Source: Deltaproteobacteria bacterium
GTDB taxonomy: Bacteria > Desulfobacterota > Binatia > UTPRO1
Direction: 5' to 3'
Length of the DNA stretch: 33,062 nt
Assembly: GCA_029262315.1 (NCBI GenBank)
Contig: JAJCZP010000008.1
Coordinates: 1 to 33,062, forward strand
The translations under genes and the position numbers were made by a program. The notes beneath the pieces are model-generated. The model made no database searches, was not told where the DNA came from, and was given only the letters and a program-made list of their open reading frames with translations. The first letter of the stretch is position 1; each line of letters starts with the position of its first letter. Below, piece by piece: positions 8,441-17,159 of this stretch.

Positions 8441-9655
8441 ATGCAAATGTACTTAGGTCTCGTTGGTCGAATCACTGTCGGTCTTCTCACCGCGATCTGC
8501 TTCGTCGCACTTTCGATGTCCCCCGCTGCCGCACAGGGCACCTTCAATGGTCAAGCAAAGGCCAAGGGCGGCAAGCTCGACTGCCCACGCCTCTTCGAGG
8601 AATGTCCAAGCGACGACATACCCGCACCCAACACGGTGACCGAAGGCGGACTGGATGCGTGCAGTCCCCCGGCTACGCTCTCCCCGTTCAGGTTCGGGCC
8701 CAAGGGGACGTGTCAGATCAGCTACAAGCCGAAGCTGACGTCTTCTGCGGTGAACTGCACCGCGCCGCTATGCGTCGACATGAAGATCAAGGCCAAGTGC
8801 TCGGATATCAGAGAGCCGGGTTCGCCCGACCCCAATACTGACGGCCCTCCCATCGACGACGGCAGCGACGCCAGCGCGAGCGGGTGGTTCCTGCGCCTCG
8901 CACTCAACGTAACCACCGCCGATGTGACCGAGGACATGACGGCTCCTTTGACCATCTATGCTCCTTTCGGAGCCGCCAAGAACGGGAAGATGCAACTGAA
9001 AACCACTCTCAGCGAGATCCTGGAGGGGGACCAGGACTTGTTTCCTGCGCCCACCTCCTACCAGGTGCGCACCATCGACGTCGTCGACACCGAGATCGTC
9101 GGCTTTTGTGGGCAGGGCGACGACGGGGGCGCCTCGTTGTTCGCCGTGGAGGAGACGGGGGCAGGGGGTGCCGATGTTCCGGGTGGTGGCGGACCGCGTG
9201 CGCCGATCGACCTCAAAGTGACGTACCGCCACTTCGGAAAGAACCGCAACACGGCCAGGAACGTCACGGTTGCGCAGGTTGGTACTGGCATCGACAACGA
9301 CAACGAGGGGACATGTACCCGGAGACGCGCCGCCTCGCTGCTCGCAAACTCCACCCTAGGTCCCGCGTTTACGGGCACTCTGGATCAATCGACCTGCACC
9401 GTCGATGCCCTAGTGGCGCAAGTCAGCGCCACGGCCCTCACCTGTCCGCCGGGTGCCGTAGGCAACGTGGGTCCCATCGTCGCGGGTCCCGTGCCTCTCA
9501 GGAACACTTCCTGGCGCGGCGTGGGCGTGCGGATTGCGAATCCGGGCGCGCCGGCGACCGCCGTAACGAGGACCGTCGCTGCAGGCAGCGCGGTCATCGA
9601 AGGCACGACCACGACGGCAAACGGAATACGGGTGAGGGTGAGCTGCATCTGGTAG
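8441..9655 (+). CDS. Secreted cysteine-containing protein of unknown function
   Basis: I do not recognise this 404-aa protein. It starts at ATG 8441 with AAGGAG 7 nt upstream; the longer frame from 8267 has no support. A signal peptide with hydrophobic core ITVGLLTAICFVALSM ends near AAAQG (about residue 29), so it is exported. The mature part has many cysteines, several in the first half (LDCPRLFEECP, DACSPP, GTCQIS, VNCTAPLC), suggesting disulfides outside the cytoplasm. It also has an acidic DDGSDAS stretch and a Gly-rich linker near the middle (GAGGADVPGGGGPR). The segment FGPKGTCQISYKPKL precedes beta-strand-like repeats. It stands alone after a 267-bp gap with an AT-rich dip at about 8341-8375 that may hold a promoter, and ends at a tandem repeat and hairpins. 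Confidence 0.8.
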   Translation: MQMYLGLVGRITVGLLTAICFVALSMSPAAAQGTFNGQAKAKGGKLDCPRLFEECPSDDIPAPNTVTEGGLDACSPPATLSPFRFGPKGTCQISYKPKLTSSAVNCTAPLCVDMKIKAKCSDIREPGSPDPNTDGPPIDDGSDASASGWFLRLALNVTTADVTEDMTAPLTIYAPFGAAKNGKMQLKTTLSEILEGDQDLFPAPTSYQVRTIDVVDTEIVGFCGQGDDGGASLFAVEETGAGGADVPGGGGPRAPIDLKVTYRHFGKNRNTARNVTVAQVGTGIDNDNEGTCTRRRAASLLANSTLGPAFTGTLDQSTCTVDALVAQVSATALTCPPGAVGNVGPIVAGPVPLRNTSWRGVGVRIANPGAPATAVTRTVAAGSAVIEGTTTTANGIRVRVSCIW

Positions 9656-9663
9656 CGCCCGGC

Positions 9664-9708
9664 GTCCTGAGTCCGATGGTGTCCTAAGTCCGATGGTGTC
9701 CTGAATCC
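9664..9708 (+). repeat. 17-nt tandem repeat (about 2.6 copies)
   Basis: Units at 9664-9680 (GTCCTGAGTCCGATGGT), 9681-9697 (one base different) and a partial unit at 9698-9708 lie 8 nt after the stop of the secreted-protein gene and before the terminator hairpin. This looks like recent slippage expansion in a non-coding gap. Confidence 0.85.
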
Positions 9709-9729
9709 AACAGTCGCTCTGCCGGCGAG

Positions 9730-9768
9730 CACGGGAGCGGGGCTCGATCCTCCCGCCCCGCTCCCGTG
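9730..9768. terminator. 13-bp perfect hairpin after the secreted-protein gene
   Basis: CACGGGAGCGGGG (9730-9742) pairs without mismatch with CCCCGCTCCCGTG (9756-9768) around a 13-nt loop. It lies between convergent genes. There is no T-run, so it may be a Rho-assisted or U-tract-less terminator, or a 3'-end stabiliser, for either strand. Confidence 0.7.
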
Positions 9769-9799
9769 GCACGTCGGTCGTCCGCCCGTGATGGAGCGA

Positions 9800-9830
9800 C
9801 TCGGGGGATGCCCGTCGGGCACCCCCCGAG
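9800..9830. terminator. 13-bp hairpin after the protease gene
   Basis: CTCGGGGG (9800-9807) pairs with CCCCCGAG (9823-9830), and an inner TGCCC/GGGCA stem closes a 3-nt loop, with one A-C mismatch between the two stems. It begins 16 bp past the minus-strand protease stop and probably ends that transcript. No U-tract follows on either strand. Confidence 0.65.
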
Positions 9831-9845
9831 CTTCCACGTCTACAC

Positions 9846-12590
9846 TTACGGACAGCCGACGAGCGCCGCTGGCGCCGCACCCGTCGCAACGATGGTCGAC
9901 ATCCGCGCGTCATCCCGGGTCACCGCACCACCCGCTGCACCGCCGAGTCGGAAGCAGTAGGACACGCCATCGCCGAGCGTGAGACGGATCCCGCCGTCGG
10001 TGATGGAGTCGGCGGGCACGACGTCGAGGTCGTCCGTCCCCCGCTTGCCCTGGAGCAGCACGTGCAGGGAGAACTTGCCGCCGTAGTTCCTGATGCTCAC
10101 ACGGGCGACGGGACTCGACTGCGGGACGCGGGTCGAGTTCTTGAACTTGAAGCCGCCCCTGACGGCACTCCAACCGCGGGCACCGAGGTCGTAGGTGTCG
10201 TCCGACACCGTGGTTCCGTTGATGACCACCCGGAGCGTCGCACCGTCCAGCGTCGGATCGTCCTCAATCGGCGGCACGGTCGTCGGCCGCTCCCGCGCTT
10301 CGGCACTGACGATCCGCCGCGGCTCCTCCTCCGCCTGCCCTGCCCCGGCCTTGGGATTCCTCACGACCAGCTTCTTGCCCAGCACGATCACGCTACACGA
10401 CGACGGCTCGTCGGCGCATGCGAACCCGGGCTCGACCTCGCAAGCGGCATCGCAACCATCGCCCGGCAGCAGGTCGCCGTCGTCACAGACCTCGCCAACG
10501 TCCACGGCGCCGTCGCCGCAGGCGCTGGTGACGGCCGCGCCGGTCGCCATGCCGAAGGCGGTCGCGTTCAAGGTATCCTCGACGCCGGTAAATCCCTCGA
10601 GCGGCCGGTAGGCGCCGATGCCGAAGTCGACGTCCACATCGTCAGCCGTGCCGAGCGTGCGGTCACGACCGACACCGATCGAGCCCGCCAGATTGCCACC
10701 GGGGTCCATGATGTTGGCCGACCCATCGAAAAGATCGGTGTGGAAGTTCGCGAGGAAGTGACCTGCCTCGTGCGCGGTGATGTTGCCGACGCCCACGCCG
10801 ACCAGATCCACCTTCGTGGCACTGCCGCCCAGCCGAAACTGGTTCAACGTGTCCCGACCTCGGGCCGCGCTGAGCAGGTCGAGGAGCACGACGGCGGTCT
10901 CTTCGGTGGCGAAGTTTCCGGGGTCGACGGATTCCGCGAGCCCGATCGTTTGGATGCCGGAGAACTCGGCGATGGTTCCGCCGACGACGACGCGACTGAC
11001 GTTCGGGCCGCCGAACGGGTCCGCATGATCCCGACTGTTCAGGACGACGACGTCGAACTCACCGGCAGTTCCCGACGTATCGAAGTCGCCGTTCAACGCC
11101 ATCACCCGCATGTCGGTCGACAAGTTCTCCACGACGGTCGCGACGACCGCATCGATCACGGCACTCTCGTCCTCCGCACTCAGGCCCCACGCCGGGAGAA
11201 AGGACGACATGGGCGACAACACGACCGTCTCGGGCGGATTGTTGAAGGTCGCCATATCGAGGGTCGCCCCGTCGAAGTCCACGAACAGGATTTGCTGACT
11301 ACCGGACGCCTGCCCCTCCAGCACGCTCCGGAACACACGCAGCTCGAGGATGTACGTACCGGCCTCCGTTGACGAGACCGCCACGGCGTAGCTGCCGGCC
11401 TCCTCGACGACATATGCCAAGGAGGCGTTGCCACCCCTCGGGAACGGTCCAGGCGTGATCGGGTTCAGCTCGGAGGTCGAGCCGATACGCTCCTCACCGC
11501 GCGGATCGAACAGACGCAGCCGTTGCCCCACGCCGCTGACGTTGGCGGCGATGATGTCTCCCGCCTCCAGCGCGACGCTGAAGATGTCCGTGTCGGGGGC
11601 CGGGGGATTGACCGAGATGAGGACGTCGTAGTCGCCCTCGCTGAACGCGCCCGCCCCCGTCGACGAATCGAAGGGATCGAGCGGCACCGGCGCGTTGTGG
11701 CCCGCGATCAGGACGTAGAAGGTCCCCGCGGCTGGCGCGACGGTCTCCAGAAAACTGTCCGTGATCCTGCCGCGCTCCTGGTCGTCATTCTGGCCGACGG
11801 GCGCGCCCGTGCTGCTCAAGATCGTGACGACGGGATCCAAACCATCGACCTGACTCGGCGTGTTCACGTCGACGCGGATCAGGTCCCCAGCCGCGACGTC
11901 CGTGATCTCGAAGACGTCGAAGTCACCGCTGCCCGTTCCCGCTATCCCATAGGGGCCATCGCCGATCGTACCTCTGGCAAGGACGATTTCACCGCTGGCG
12001 ACGCCGGTCGGATTGGCGAGAGGAATCGAGCCGTCATCCTCCGCGAAGGGCCCGATCGCCCTGACCAACGACTCCAGTTCGCCGGTGACGTCCGCCTCGT
12101 CGTCGTCGTCGACCCCGGTGCCGAAGCCCACGATGGGATTGGCGGTCGCCAAGGTGTTGTTGGGCTCCGATTCAGATCTCAGGATGACCTCCCCAAACGC
12201 GCGGCTCTGCGCGCGGGCGGCGCGCTGAGCCCTCCCCTGCTCCTTCAAGAACGCTTGCCAGTGCTCGAAATCCGCCGGGACCCCTTCGGGAAGGAATGCC
12301 AGGTAGGGGTTCGGGGTGCGGGGGCGGGTCTTGCCGTCGACCGACGACGTCCGCACCGGCGGCTTCGCGTCACGACGTTGGTCCTCGATCATGGCGCGAA
12401 ACCGTGCTTCCTGTGTGGCCCTGACGGCCGTTGATCTTGGGCTCTGAAGCACCGGAGACGATGCCTCCTGGCCGTAGCCGAGAGACGGAGAGAGTGCGAG
12501 CGCGGAGTGCGCCATCAGCGCGAGCGCCAGCATCCGCGGGTTTCTCGTTGCGCACAAAGTGGCGATCGGAAGCCGATCCGTCCAAGACAA
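9846..12590 (-). CDS. Secreted metzincin-like zinc protease with PPC-like domains and DUF4215 repeat
   Basis: A 914-aa exported multidomain protein. After a signal peptide (to about residue 42) and a linker come a bacterial pre-peptidase C-terminal-like beta domain (about 140-315, opening with SEPNNT), a second one (about 340-425), and a protease domain with zinc motif [11 protein letters not shown] (His607, Glu608, His611, His617). A probable Met-turn follows (NIMD, Met628), placing it near the metzincins although the usual Gly of HExxHxxGxxH is Ala. A Myxococcus-type cysteine-rich DUF4215 repeat follows (from Cys691, [16 protein letters not shown]), then an approximately 165-aa C-terminal module starting near KKLVVRNPK. 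The start used is TTG at 12590; ATG at 12531-12533, just before the hydrophobic core, is an alternative. Probably a surface or extracellular peptidase. Confidence 0.88.
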   Translation of the reverse strand: MSWTDRLPIATLCATRNPRMLALALMAHSALALSPSLGYGQEASSPVLQSPRSTAVRATQEARFRAMIEDQRRDAKPPVRTSSVDGKTRPRTPNPYLAFLPEGVPADFEHWQAFLKEQGRAQRAARAQSRAFGEVILRSESEPNNTLATANPIVGFGTGVDDDDEADVTGELESLVRAIGPFAEDDGSIPLANPTGVASGEIVLARGTIGDGPYGIAGTGSGDFDVFEITDVAAGDLIRVDVNTPSQVDGLDPVVTILSSTGAPVGQNDDQERGRITDSFLETVAPAAGTFYVLIAGHNAPVPLDPFDSSTGAGAFSEGDYDVLISVNPPAPDTDIFSVALEAGDIIAANVSGVGQRLRLFDPRGEERIGSTSELNPITPGPFPRGGNASLAYVVEEAGSYAVAVSSTEAGTYILELRVFRSVLEGQASGSQQILFVDFDGATLDMATFNNPPETVVLSPMSSFLPAWGLSAEDESAVIDAVVATVVENLSTDMRVMALNGDFDTSGTAGEFDVVVLNSRDHADPFGGPNVSRVVVGGTIAEFSGIQTIGLAESVDPGNFATEETAVVLLDLLSAARGRDTLNQFRLGGSATKVDLVGVGVGNITAHEAGHFLANFHTDLFDGSANIMDPGGNLAGSIGVGRDRTLGTADDVDVDFGIGAYRPLEGFTGVEDTLNATAFGMATGAAVTSACGDGAVDVGEVCDDGDLLPGDGCDAACEVEPGFACADEPSSCSVIVLGKKLVVRNPKAGAGQAEEEPRRIVSAEARERPTTVPPIEDDPTLDGATLRVVINGTTVSDDTYDLGARGWSAVRGGFKFKNSTRVPQSSPVARVSIRNYGGKFSLHVLLQGKRGTDDLDVVPADSITDGGIRLTLGDGVSYCFRLGGAAGGAVTRDDARMSTIVATGAAPAALVGCP

Positions 12591-12767
12591 CGTTCCTATG
12601 TCGATGATAGGCGACGGCTATGCGACGCCGCGGCCAAGACCGGGGCGTCGTAGGTTCTTCACGGACTCGCTCGTTGCGAATGCCGAGGAACGATTCGACG
12701 TCATGATGCTCGCGTACCACCATGGCGCCTAACCGAAGCTGGCTTCACTGAGCGAGAAAACCTGTCA

Positions 12768-13031
12768 TCACAGGCTGCGACCGGAGGCCCCGCCGCGCCG
12801 AAGATCCTGCCTCTGGCGCATCCAGCGAACGCGCAGCGCCGAGGGCTCCAGATCGAGTGCGTGACAACCGACATACTCGAACAGCAGGTCGGGCGTGCGG
12901 TGCGCGGAGACGATCTTCGACTCGGTCGAAACATCGAGCAAGTCCAGGACGCCTACCGCACGTTTCATCGTCGGCCAGTCGCTCTTGCTGCCCATGATCA
13001 CAGCTACCCGAGGAGCCTCTTGCCCGCCCAT
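12768..13031 (-). pseudogene. purE: purE remnant (N-terminal part of N5-CAIR mutase)
   Basis: The minus-strand ATG at 13029-13031 opens an 87-codon frame. Its first half is unmistakably Pur[18 protein letters not shown] followed by [15 protein letters not shown], the substrate-binding segments of the AIR carboxylase/mutase fold. Homology stops near 12862. The remaining 35 or so residues do not match PurE and the catalytic C-terminal two thirds (GAGGAAHLPGM region) are absent. PurE is normally about 160 aa. A ribosome-site-like GGAAG/AAGGAAA precedes the start. It is therefore a truncated copy left by deletion or rearrangement. A working purE must lie elsewhere if the strain makes purines. Confidence 0.75.
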
Positions 13032-13313
13032 CTTCCGATTTCCTTTCGTTGCGACCAGGACACCGCGTGCTCGAAGTGCCTGTCCTTCCGCCGGAGTTCC
13101 CGCCCCCAGAAACGGGGCTACGGCCTCGAAACATGCGAACATTCTCGTGCTTTCGCATTCATGTGCGGGTTCAAGTACCCTCGCTGGTGACTCGGGCGCT
13201 GACCCCGCTCCCATCCAAGCCGGGTGCGCGCAGCACCTTGGCCGGGTTTGGCGAACCCAGCCGGGTTATGGTCTAGGAACGCCCAAGAGCCTTTTGGAAA
13301 GCGTACGCGGAAC

Positions 13314-13790
13314 ATGAATCGACCTTTGGGTATCGTGCGCAGCACGGACGCGAGCCTCGGCACACTCGTCGTGCTCGCGTTGCTGGCGACAGTCGTCGCG
13401 CCGCGGACGGGAGTGCGTGTCCACCACCACACCGGGGGCGATCACCTGCATGTCCATTTCGAGGACATCGAGCGGCACGGCCACCACGGCGACGCACACC
13501 CTCACGACGGCGCCGACTTGCGGTCGACAGAGAAAGCCGCGGGATGGCACGCACTTCGCGACGAGGCGCCCAGCGCCGATGGCGTTACCCCGGCGGTCGT
13601 TGCCGCCTGCCCGACCAACGACCACCTCCATGCATTCGATCCTTTCCTCCGCGGCATGCGCAGCGAGCGCATGCGCGTCGCGGTCACCTCGACAACCGAG
13701 GCCGTCGACCTACGAGCGGTCTCCCGACCGCCTGAGCGGAACCAGATCGTCGCTCTCGCCCGCGGGCCTCCCACCCCACCTCCGTCCTGA
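13314..13790 (+). CDS. Exported histidine-rich protein (putative metal binding)
   Basis: A 158-aa protein with one N-terminal hydrophobic segment (about 14-30, LGTLVVLALLATVVAP) acting as signal peptide or anchor. A His-rich stretch follows with eleven His between residues 37 and 64 (VHHHTGGDHLHVH, then ERHGHHGDAHPHD). The C-terminal half is polar and Pro-rich. ATG 13314 is chosen because the hydrophobic segment follows directly; no clear Shine-Dalgarno is seen. Such stretches bind Zn, Ni, Co or Cu. It heads a same-strand run with DUF4198, an outer-membrane barrel and two HupE proteins, so a periplasmic metal buffer or chaperone role is likely. I do not recognise a named family. Confidence 0.75.
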   Translation: MNRPLGIVRSTDASLGTLVVLALLATVVAPRTGVRVHHHTGGDHLHVHFEDIERHGHHGDAHPHDGADLRSTEKAAGWHALRDEAPSADGVTPAVVAACPTNDHLHAFDPFLRGMRSERMRVAVTSTTEAVDLRAVSRPPERNQIVALARGPPTPPPS

Positions 13791-13879
13791 CCCGAAGACA
13801 GCTGGTCAACTGATTCCATCGCCGACAAGGTGCGGCCCGGACGGCACCGCCGCGCCTGCCGGTAGAGGAGGTGTGCATC

Positions 13880-14623
13880 GTGGATCGCCCAATGCGCCCG
13901 CGCCGGACGGACGGCGGGTCGTTGTTTCTTGCCATCGCACTCGTGCTGCTCAGCGGTAGTTCGCTGTGCGCGCACGACTACTGGCTCGAACACGACGGCG
14001 CGGACTATCTCTTGTTTCGCGGACACCGCTACGCCGAGCATGCGGGCGCGGAGGTGGTGCCCTACGACCCCACGATCGTGCGTGAGGTTGTCTGCGTCGA
14101 GGCAGCGGGCTCCCTGCGACGTGCCGCTTCCGCCACCGAGTATCCGACGCGCATCACGGGCCCGTGCGCGGCGGTGCTCGTGCGCGCAGACTCCGGGCGC
14201 TGGTCGCAAACGCTCACGGGGACCAAGAACCAAGCACCGCAGGAGCTCTTCGGCGTCTTGCGGAGCTGGCGGGCGCTCGAGAGCGTGAAGCTGCTCGAAC
14301 GATGGACCCGCGACCTCGCACGACCGCTCGCCGATGGTCTCGAGCTGGTGTCCGAAACCGACCCCTTCGCGCTCCGCCCCGGGCGGAAGCTCCGCTTGCT
14401 GGTCGTGCTCGAGGGCAAGCCACAGACCGGGGTCGCCGTGGCCTACGATGGCGTGGCGCGCGGCGTCACTGGCAAGGACGGGCGCATCAACGTCCGCGTT
14501 CGCCACGGCGGACTGCAGCGAATCACGGCCAGTATCGACGAACCGGCCGCCGACGGGCACACGGACAAGCTCGTCCGCTCTACCGCGCTGTTCCTGACGC
14601 TGCCCGAGACGAGCGAGCCATGA
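13880..14623 (+). CDS. DUF4198-like periplasmic protein (metal uptake-associated)
   Basis: A 247-aa exported protein with signal peptide core LFLAIALVLLSGSSLCA, cut before HDYWLEHDGADYLLF, which resembles the AHxxWLEP opening of DUF4198/NikM-like proteins. The C-terminal half (about 160-240) looks like an Ig/CNA-type beta domain (LRPGRKLRLLVVLEGKPQTGV, then TGKDGRINVRV). DUF4198 proteins often accompany nickel or cobalt transporters. The start is GTG 13880, 8 nt after AGGAGG (13866-13871); GTG 13871 is too close to that site and ATG 13892 is an alternative. Its stop overlaps the next start as ATGA, showing tight coupling. The mature N-terminus contains several His residues. Confidence 0.8.
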   Translation: MDRPMRPRRTDGGSLFLAIALVLLSGSSLCAHDYWLEHDGADYLLFRGHRYAEHAGAEVVPYDPTIVREVVCVEAAGSLRRAASATEYPTRITGPCAAVLVRADSGRWSQTLTGTKNQAPQELFGVLRSWRALESVKLLERWTRDLARPLADGLELVSETDPFALRPGRKLRLLVVLEGKPQTGVAVAYDGVARGVTGKDGRINVRVRHGGLQRITASIDEPAADGHTDKLVRSTALFLTLPETSEP

Positions 14624-15642
14624 GGGCACAGTGGATGTGCCGCGGGGCACGCTGGCTTGCGTGCGGAATTGGGGCGAGCGTCCAGCTCGGTTGGGCGACT
14701 CCTGCCGTCGCGCACCACGGCGTGGCTGGACTCGGGGCGGCGGGACTGCAGGGTCCGGGCGCGCCAATCGAGGCCGCGACATCGGTCACTCTACCCGCCC
14801 GGAAGCTACTCCTCTACCTCAAGCTCGATCGAGCCGAGTACGATACCTTCGACGACGACCCGGCCAATCCTGAGAGCGACCACGCAAACTTCTGGATCTT
14901 CGGCCTCGGCTACGGTGTGACACCGTGGCTCTCCGCCTACCTGTTCGTTCCGTACAACGAGAAGGTCGATGAGCCTGGCGGATTCGATACCTACGGCTTC
15001 GCCGACCTCTCGCTGTTCGGTCAGCTCGGTTGGAAGTGGGATGAGGGGCTCCGCTTGATCCCGGAAACCGAGAGTCTCGACGACTTGGAGGACTGGCACT
15101 TCACCTTCTTCGGCGGCGTGACCGTTCCGACGGGCGACGCGAACAAGAGCGACCGCGACGGCAACATCGACCCCGGCAAGTCGACGGGCTTCGGGAAACC
15201 GTCCTACTCCCTTGGGCTGACCGCAACGAAGATGCTGACCGACCGCGTGACCTTCAACATCGAGCTCTCCCGCACCGCCTTCATCGAGAACACCTACGAC
15301 GACGGCAACCGGACCCGTTTCGGTACTGAGTACCGGATCAACCCGGCGGTGATCTGTCGCGTCTGGGAGAACTCGCCGCTCCAACTCCGTCTGGACGTCG
15401 CCTTGGAGCCCCAGTACCTCAACCTCGGGCGCGATCGCACCAACGGCGAGGACGAGCGCGCGACGGGCGGTCACATTGTCTACCTGTTGCCCGGGCTCCG
15501 CGCCTACTGGAAGCAGCTGAGCGTGGGACTCGGCATCAAGATGCCGGTCTGGACCGACCTCAACGAGGAGCGCGAGCAGCAAGGAGGCGAGGGCACGGAG
15601 CAGTTCCGTTTCCTCTTCACCTTCTCGGCGTTGTTGCCATGA
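14620..15642 (+). CDS. Outer-membrane beta-barrel transporter of the HupE-linked type
   Basis: A 340-aa protein with a signal peptide ending near TPAVA, a mature start HHGVAGLGAAGLQGPGAP, and alternating aromatic beta strands throughout, ending in a strand with terminal FRFLFTFSALLP, as in barrel proteins. The conserved stretch SLDDLEDWHFTFFGGVTVPTG and the closing PVWTDLNEE match an outer-membrane transporter family, distantly like the phenol-degradation MetA/porin group, that I associate with HupE-containing metal loci. Only the ATG at 14620, overlapping the previous stop by ATGA, gives a proper signal peptide; the longer open frame to 14164 is antisense noise within the previous gene. A role in metal entry across the outer membrane is inferred. 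Confidence 0.8.
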   Translation: MRAQWMCRGARWLACGIGASVQLGWATPAVAHHGVAGLGAAGLQGPGAPIEAATSVTLPARKLLLYLKLDRAEYDTFDDDPANPESDHANFWIFGLGYGVTPWLSAYLFVPYNEKVDEPGGFDTYGFADLSLFGQLGWKWDEGLRLIPETESLDDLEDWHFTFFGGVTVPTGDANKSDRDGNIDPGKSTGFGKPSYSLGLTATKMLTDRVTFNIELSRTAFIENTYDDGNRTRFGTEYRINPAVICRVWENSPLQLRLDVALEPQYLNLGRDRTNGEDERATGGHIVYLLPGLRAYWKQLSVGLGIKMPVWTDLNEEREQQGGEGTEQFRFLFTFSALLP

Positions 15643-16313
15643 TCGCAAGGGACGGGGGAAACGTGTTCGGGACGGTCGCTGCGCGAGCACGCGCCGACGC
15701 GAACGCGATCGGCCACTGGATGCTCCGACACGCGTTGGCGTGGTCGCTGGTCCTGCTTCCGACCGTGGGCTTCGCGCACGTCGACCCAGCTGGCGCAGGT
15801 GACGGCGGCTTCGTGAGCGGCCTGTGGCATCCAGTCACGGGCCTCGACCACGTCGCGGCGATGGTCGCAGTCGGTCTGTGGGGGGCACAGCTCGGCACGC
15901 CGGCCATGTGGCTCCTGCCGGTGGTGTTTCCGCTGATGATGGCGATCGGCGGCGTGCTCGGCGTGATCGGCACGGCGGTGCCGGGCGTCGGGGTCGGCGT
16001 CGCGGCCTCGGCCATCCTGCTGGGCAGCGTGGTCGCCGCGGAGGCACGGCCGCCGCTCGCGGTGGCGATGCTGATGGTCGGCAGCTTCGCCATCTTCCAC
16101 GGCCATGTGCACGGGACGGCGCTCCCGACCTTCGGAGTACCCGTGCTGTTCGCCAGTGGCTTCGTGCTCGCCACCGGCGTACTCCACCTCTGTGGCATCG
16201 TGATCGGCCTCCTGCGTCGCTGGCCGGCGGGCCGGCTGATGATCCGTGGCGCTGGCGTGGTGGTCGCGCTCGTCGGTGCCTACTCCTTGGCGATCCCCTC
16301 GTGGTGGCGATGA
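15639..16313 (+). CDS. hupE: HupE/UreJ family metal permease
   Basis: A 224-aa protein with an N-terminal signal or first span, then about six membrane helices. Family hallmarks are HPVTGLDHVAAMVAVGLWGAQ (metal-binding His and Asp), FAIFHGHVHG and the C-terminal GFVLATGVLHLCGI. HupE and UreJ are nickel or cobalt permeases associated with hydrogenase, urease or cobalamin use. The start overlaps the upstream stop (ATGA at 15639-15642), and ATG 15720 would also leave a signal sequence. No hydrogenase or urease genes are in the window, so the metal is undetermined. It is the central inner-membrane transporter of the block. Confidence 0.9.
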   Translation: MIARDGGNVFGTVAARARADANAIGHWMLRHALAWSLVLLPTVGFAHVDPAGAGDGGFVSGLWHPVTGLDHVAAMVAVGLWGAQLGTPAMWLLPVVFPLMMAIGGVLGVIGTAVPGVGVGVAASAILLGSVVAAEARPPLAVAMLMVGSFAIFHGHVHGTALPTFGVPVLFASGFVLATGVLHLCGIVIGLLRRWPAGRLMIRGAGVVVALVGAYSLAIPSWWR

Positions 16314-16909
16314 GCCGTGTCGCCCTCTTCGTCGCCTGGGCCTGCGGGCTCGTACTCGTGCCGGTATCCGCATGGGCCCAGGACGCCGTACCGCCCGCCG
16401 CTCGTGTCGCGGCAGGGGCGAGGCATGTGTTGACCGAACCCGACCATCTGCTGGCGATCCTTGCGCTCGCTTTGCTGGCCGGTCAGGTCGGTCGGCGCGC
16501 TCTGTTGTGGACGCCAGTGTGCCTGGCCGCCGGTCTCGTCGTCGGCGCGCTTTCCGGCTCCGCCTTACCGCTCCTGGCGCAGGTCGAAACGGTCAACTTG
16601 ACGTCGGTCGCGATCCTGGGTGCGCTGGTCGCGTTGCATGCACCTCTGCCGATCGCGCTTCCCGGCGTGCTCGGCCTGGTCTTCGGCTGGAGTCATGGCT
16701 ATGCGAACGTGCTCGATCTCGGGGGGACGACGCCGCCGCTGGCGTTCGTGCTCGGTCTCGTCGCCGGCGGCCTAGGAGTCGTTGTGGCGGTGTCGCTGTC
16801 GACGAGCGCTTTGCGGGCCGGTTGGCAGCAGATTGCGGTGCGGACCGTCGGAAGCTGGATCTGCGCGATCGGCGCCATGGTCCTCGCCCTCCAGCTCTCT
16901 GGCGAGTGA
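16310..16909 (+). CDS. Second HupE/UreJ-like membrane protein
   Basis: A 199-aa protein starting at ATG 16310, overlapping the hupE stop as ATGA. It has a signal peptide (VALFVAWACGLVLVPVSAWAQ), then ARHVLTEPDHLLAILALALLAGQVG, a divergent version of the HPxxGxDHxxAM metal site that keeps Asp-His, and GWSHGYANVLDLGG in a later span, equivalent to the second HupE histidine motif. About six helices. Two adjacent HupE-like proteins may work as a heteromeric permease or carry different metals. The longer open frame back to 15824 is out-of-frame read-through of hupE and is rejected. Confidence 0.82.
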   Translation: MSRVALFVAWACGLVLVPVSAWAQDAVPPAARVAAGARHVLTEPDHLLAILALALLAGQVGRRALLWTPVCLAAGLVVGALSGSALPLLAQVETVNLTSVAILGALVALHAPLPIALPGVLGLVFGWSHGYANVLDLGGTTPPLAFVLGLVAGGLGVVVAVSLSTSALRAGWQQIAVRTVGSWICAIGAMVLALQLSGE

Positions 16910-17159
16910 CGGGCAACTGTTTGGCCACGCGCTGGATGCTCACGCCGGCCGGCCAGACTTGGCGCCAGCCTGCGCGCGTCGGACTGGCAGGGGCAGGCGT
17001 GGGTAACCCAAGGGTGGCGCGCGGCTCGATGTCAACGAAACACGGCCGCTGCGGCGACTCCTCGTGCATTCGTGCAGCATCGAGCGTCCGCGCGCTCGGG
17101 CTGCCCAGCTCGCACGGGGCCCGTTCCTGGCGTATGGCTTGCATCGTTAGGGAGTCGTC

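Noticed and set aside
10062-11372. 436-codon plus-strand frame inside the protease gene
   Set aside because: No domain, composition typical of antisense frames, and the minus-strand protease has clear motifs in the same region.
13032-13313. Cobalamin or nickel/cobalt riboswitch upstream of the metal block
   Set aside because: I looked for a cobalamin box-like GCCACTG and for a conserved multi-helix layout and found none.
13502-14782. 426-codon minus-strand frame opposite the His-rich and DUF4198 genes
   Set aside because: Composition-biased antisense frame; the plus-strand genes have signal peptides, ribosome sites and ATGA coupling.
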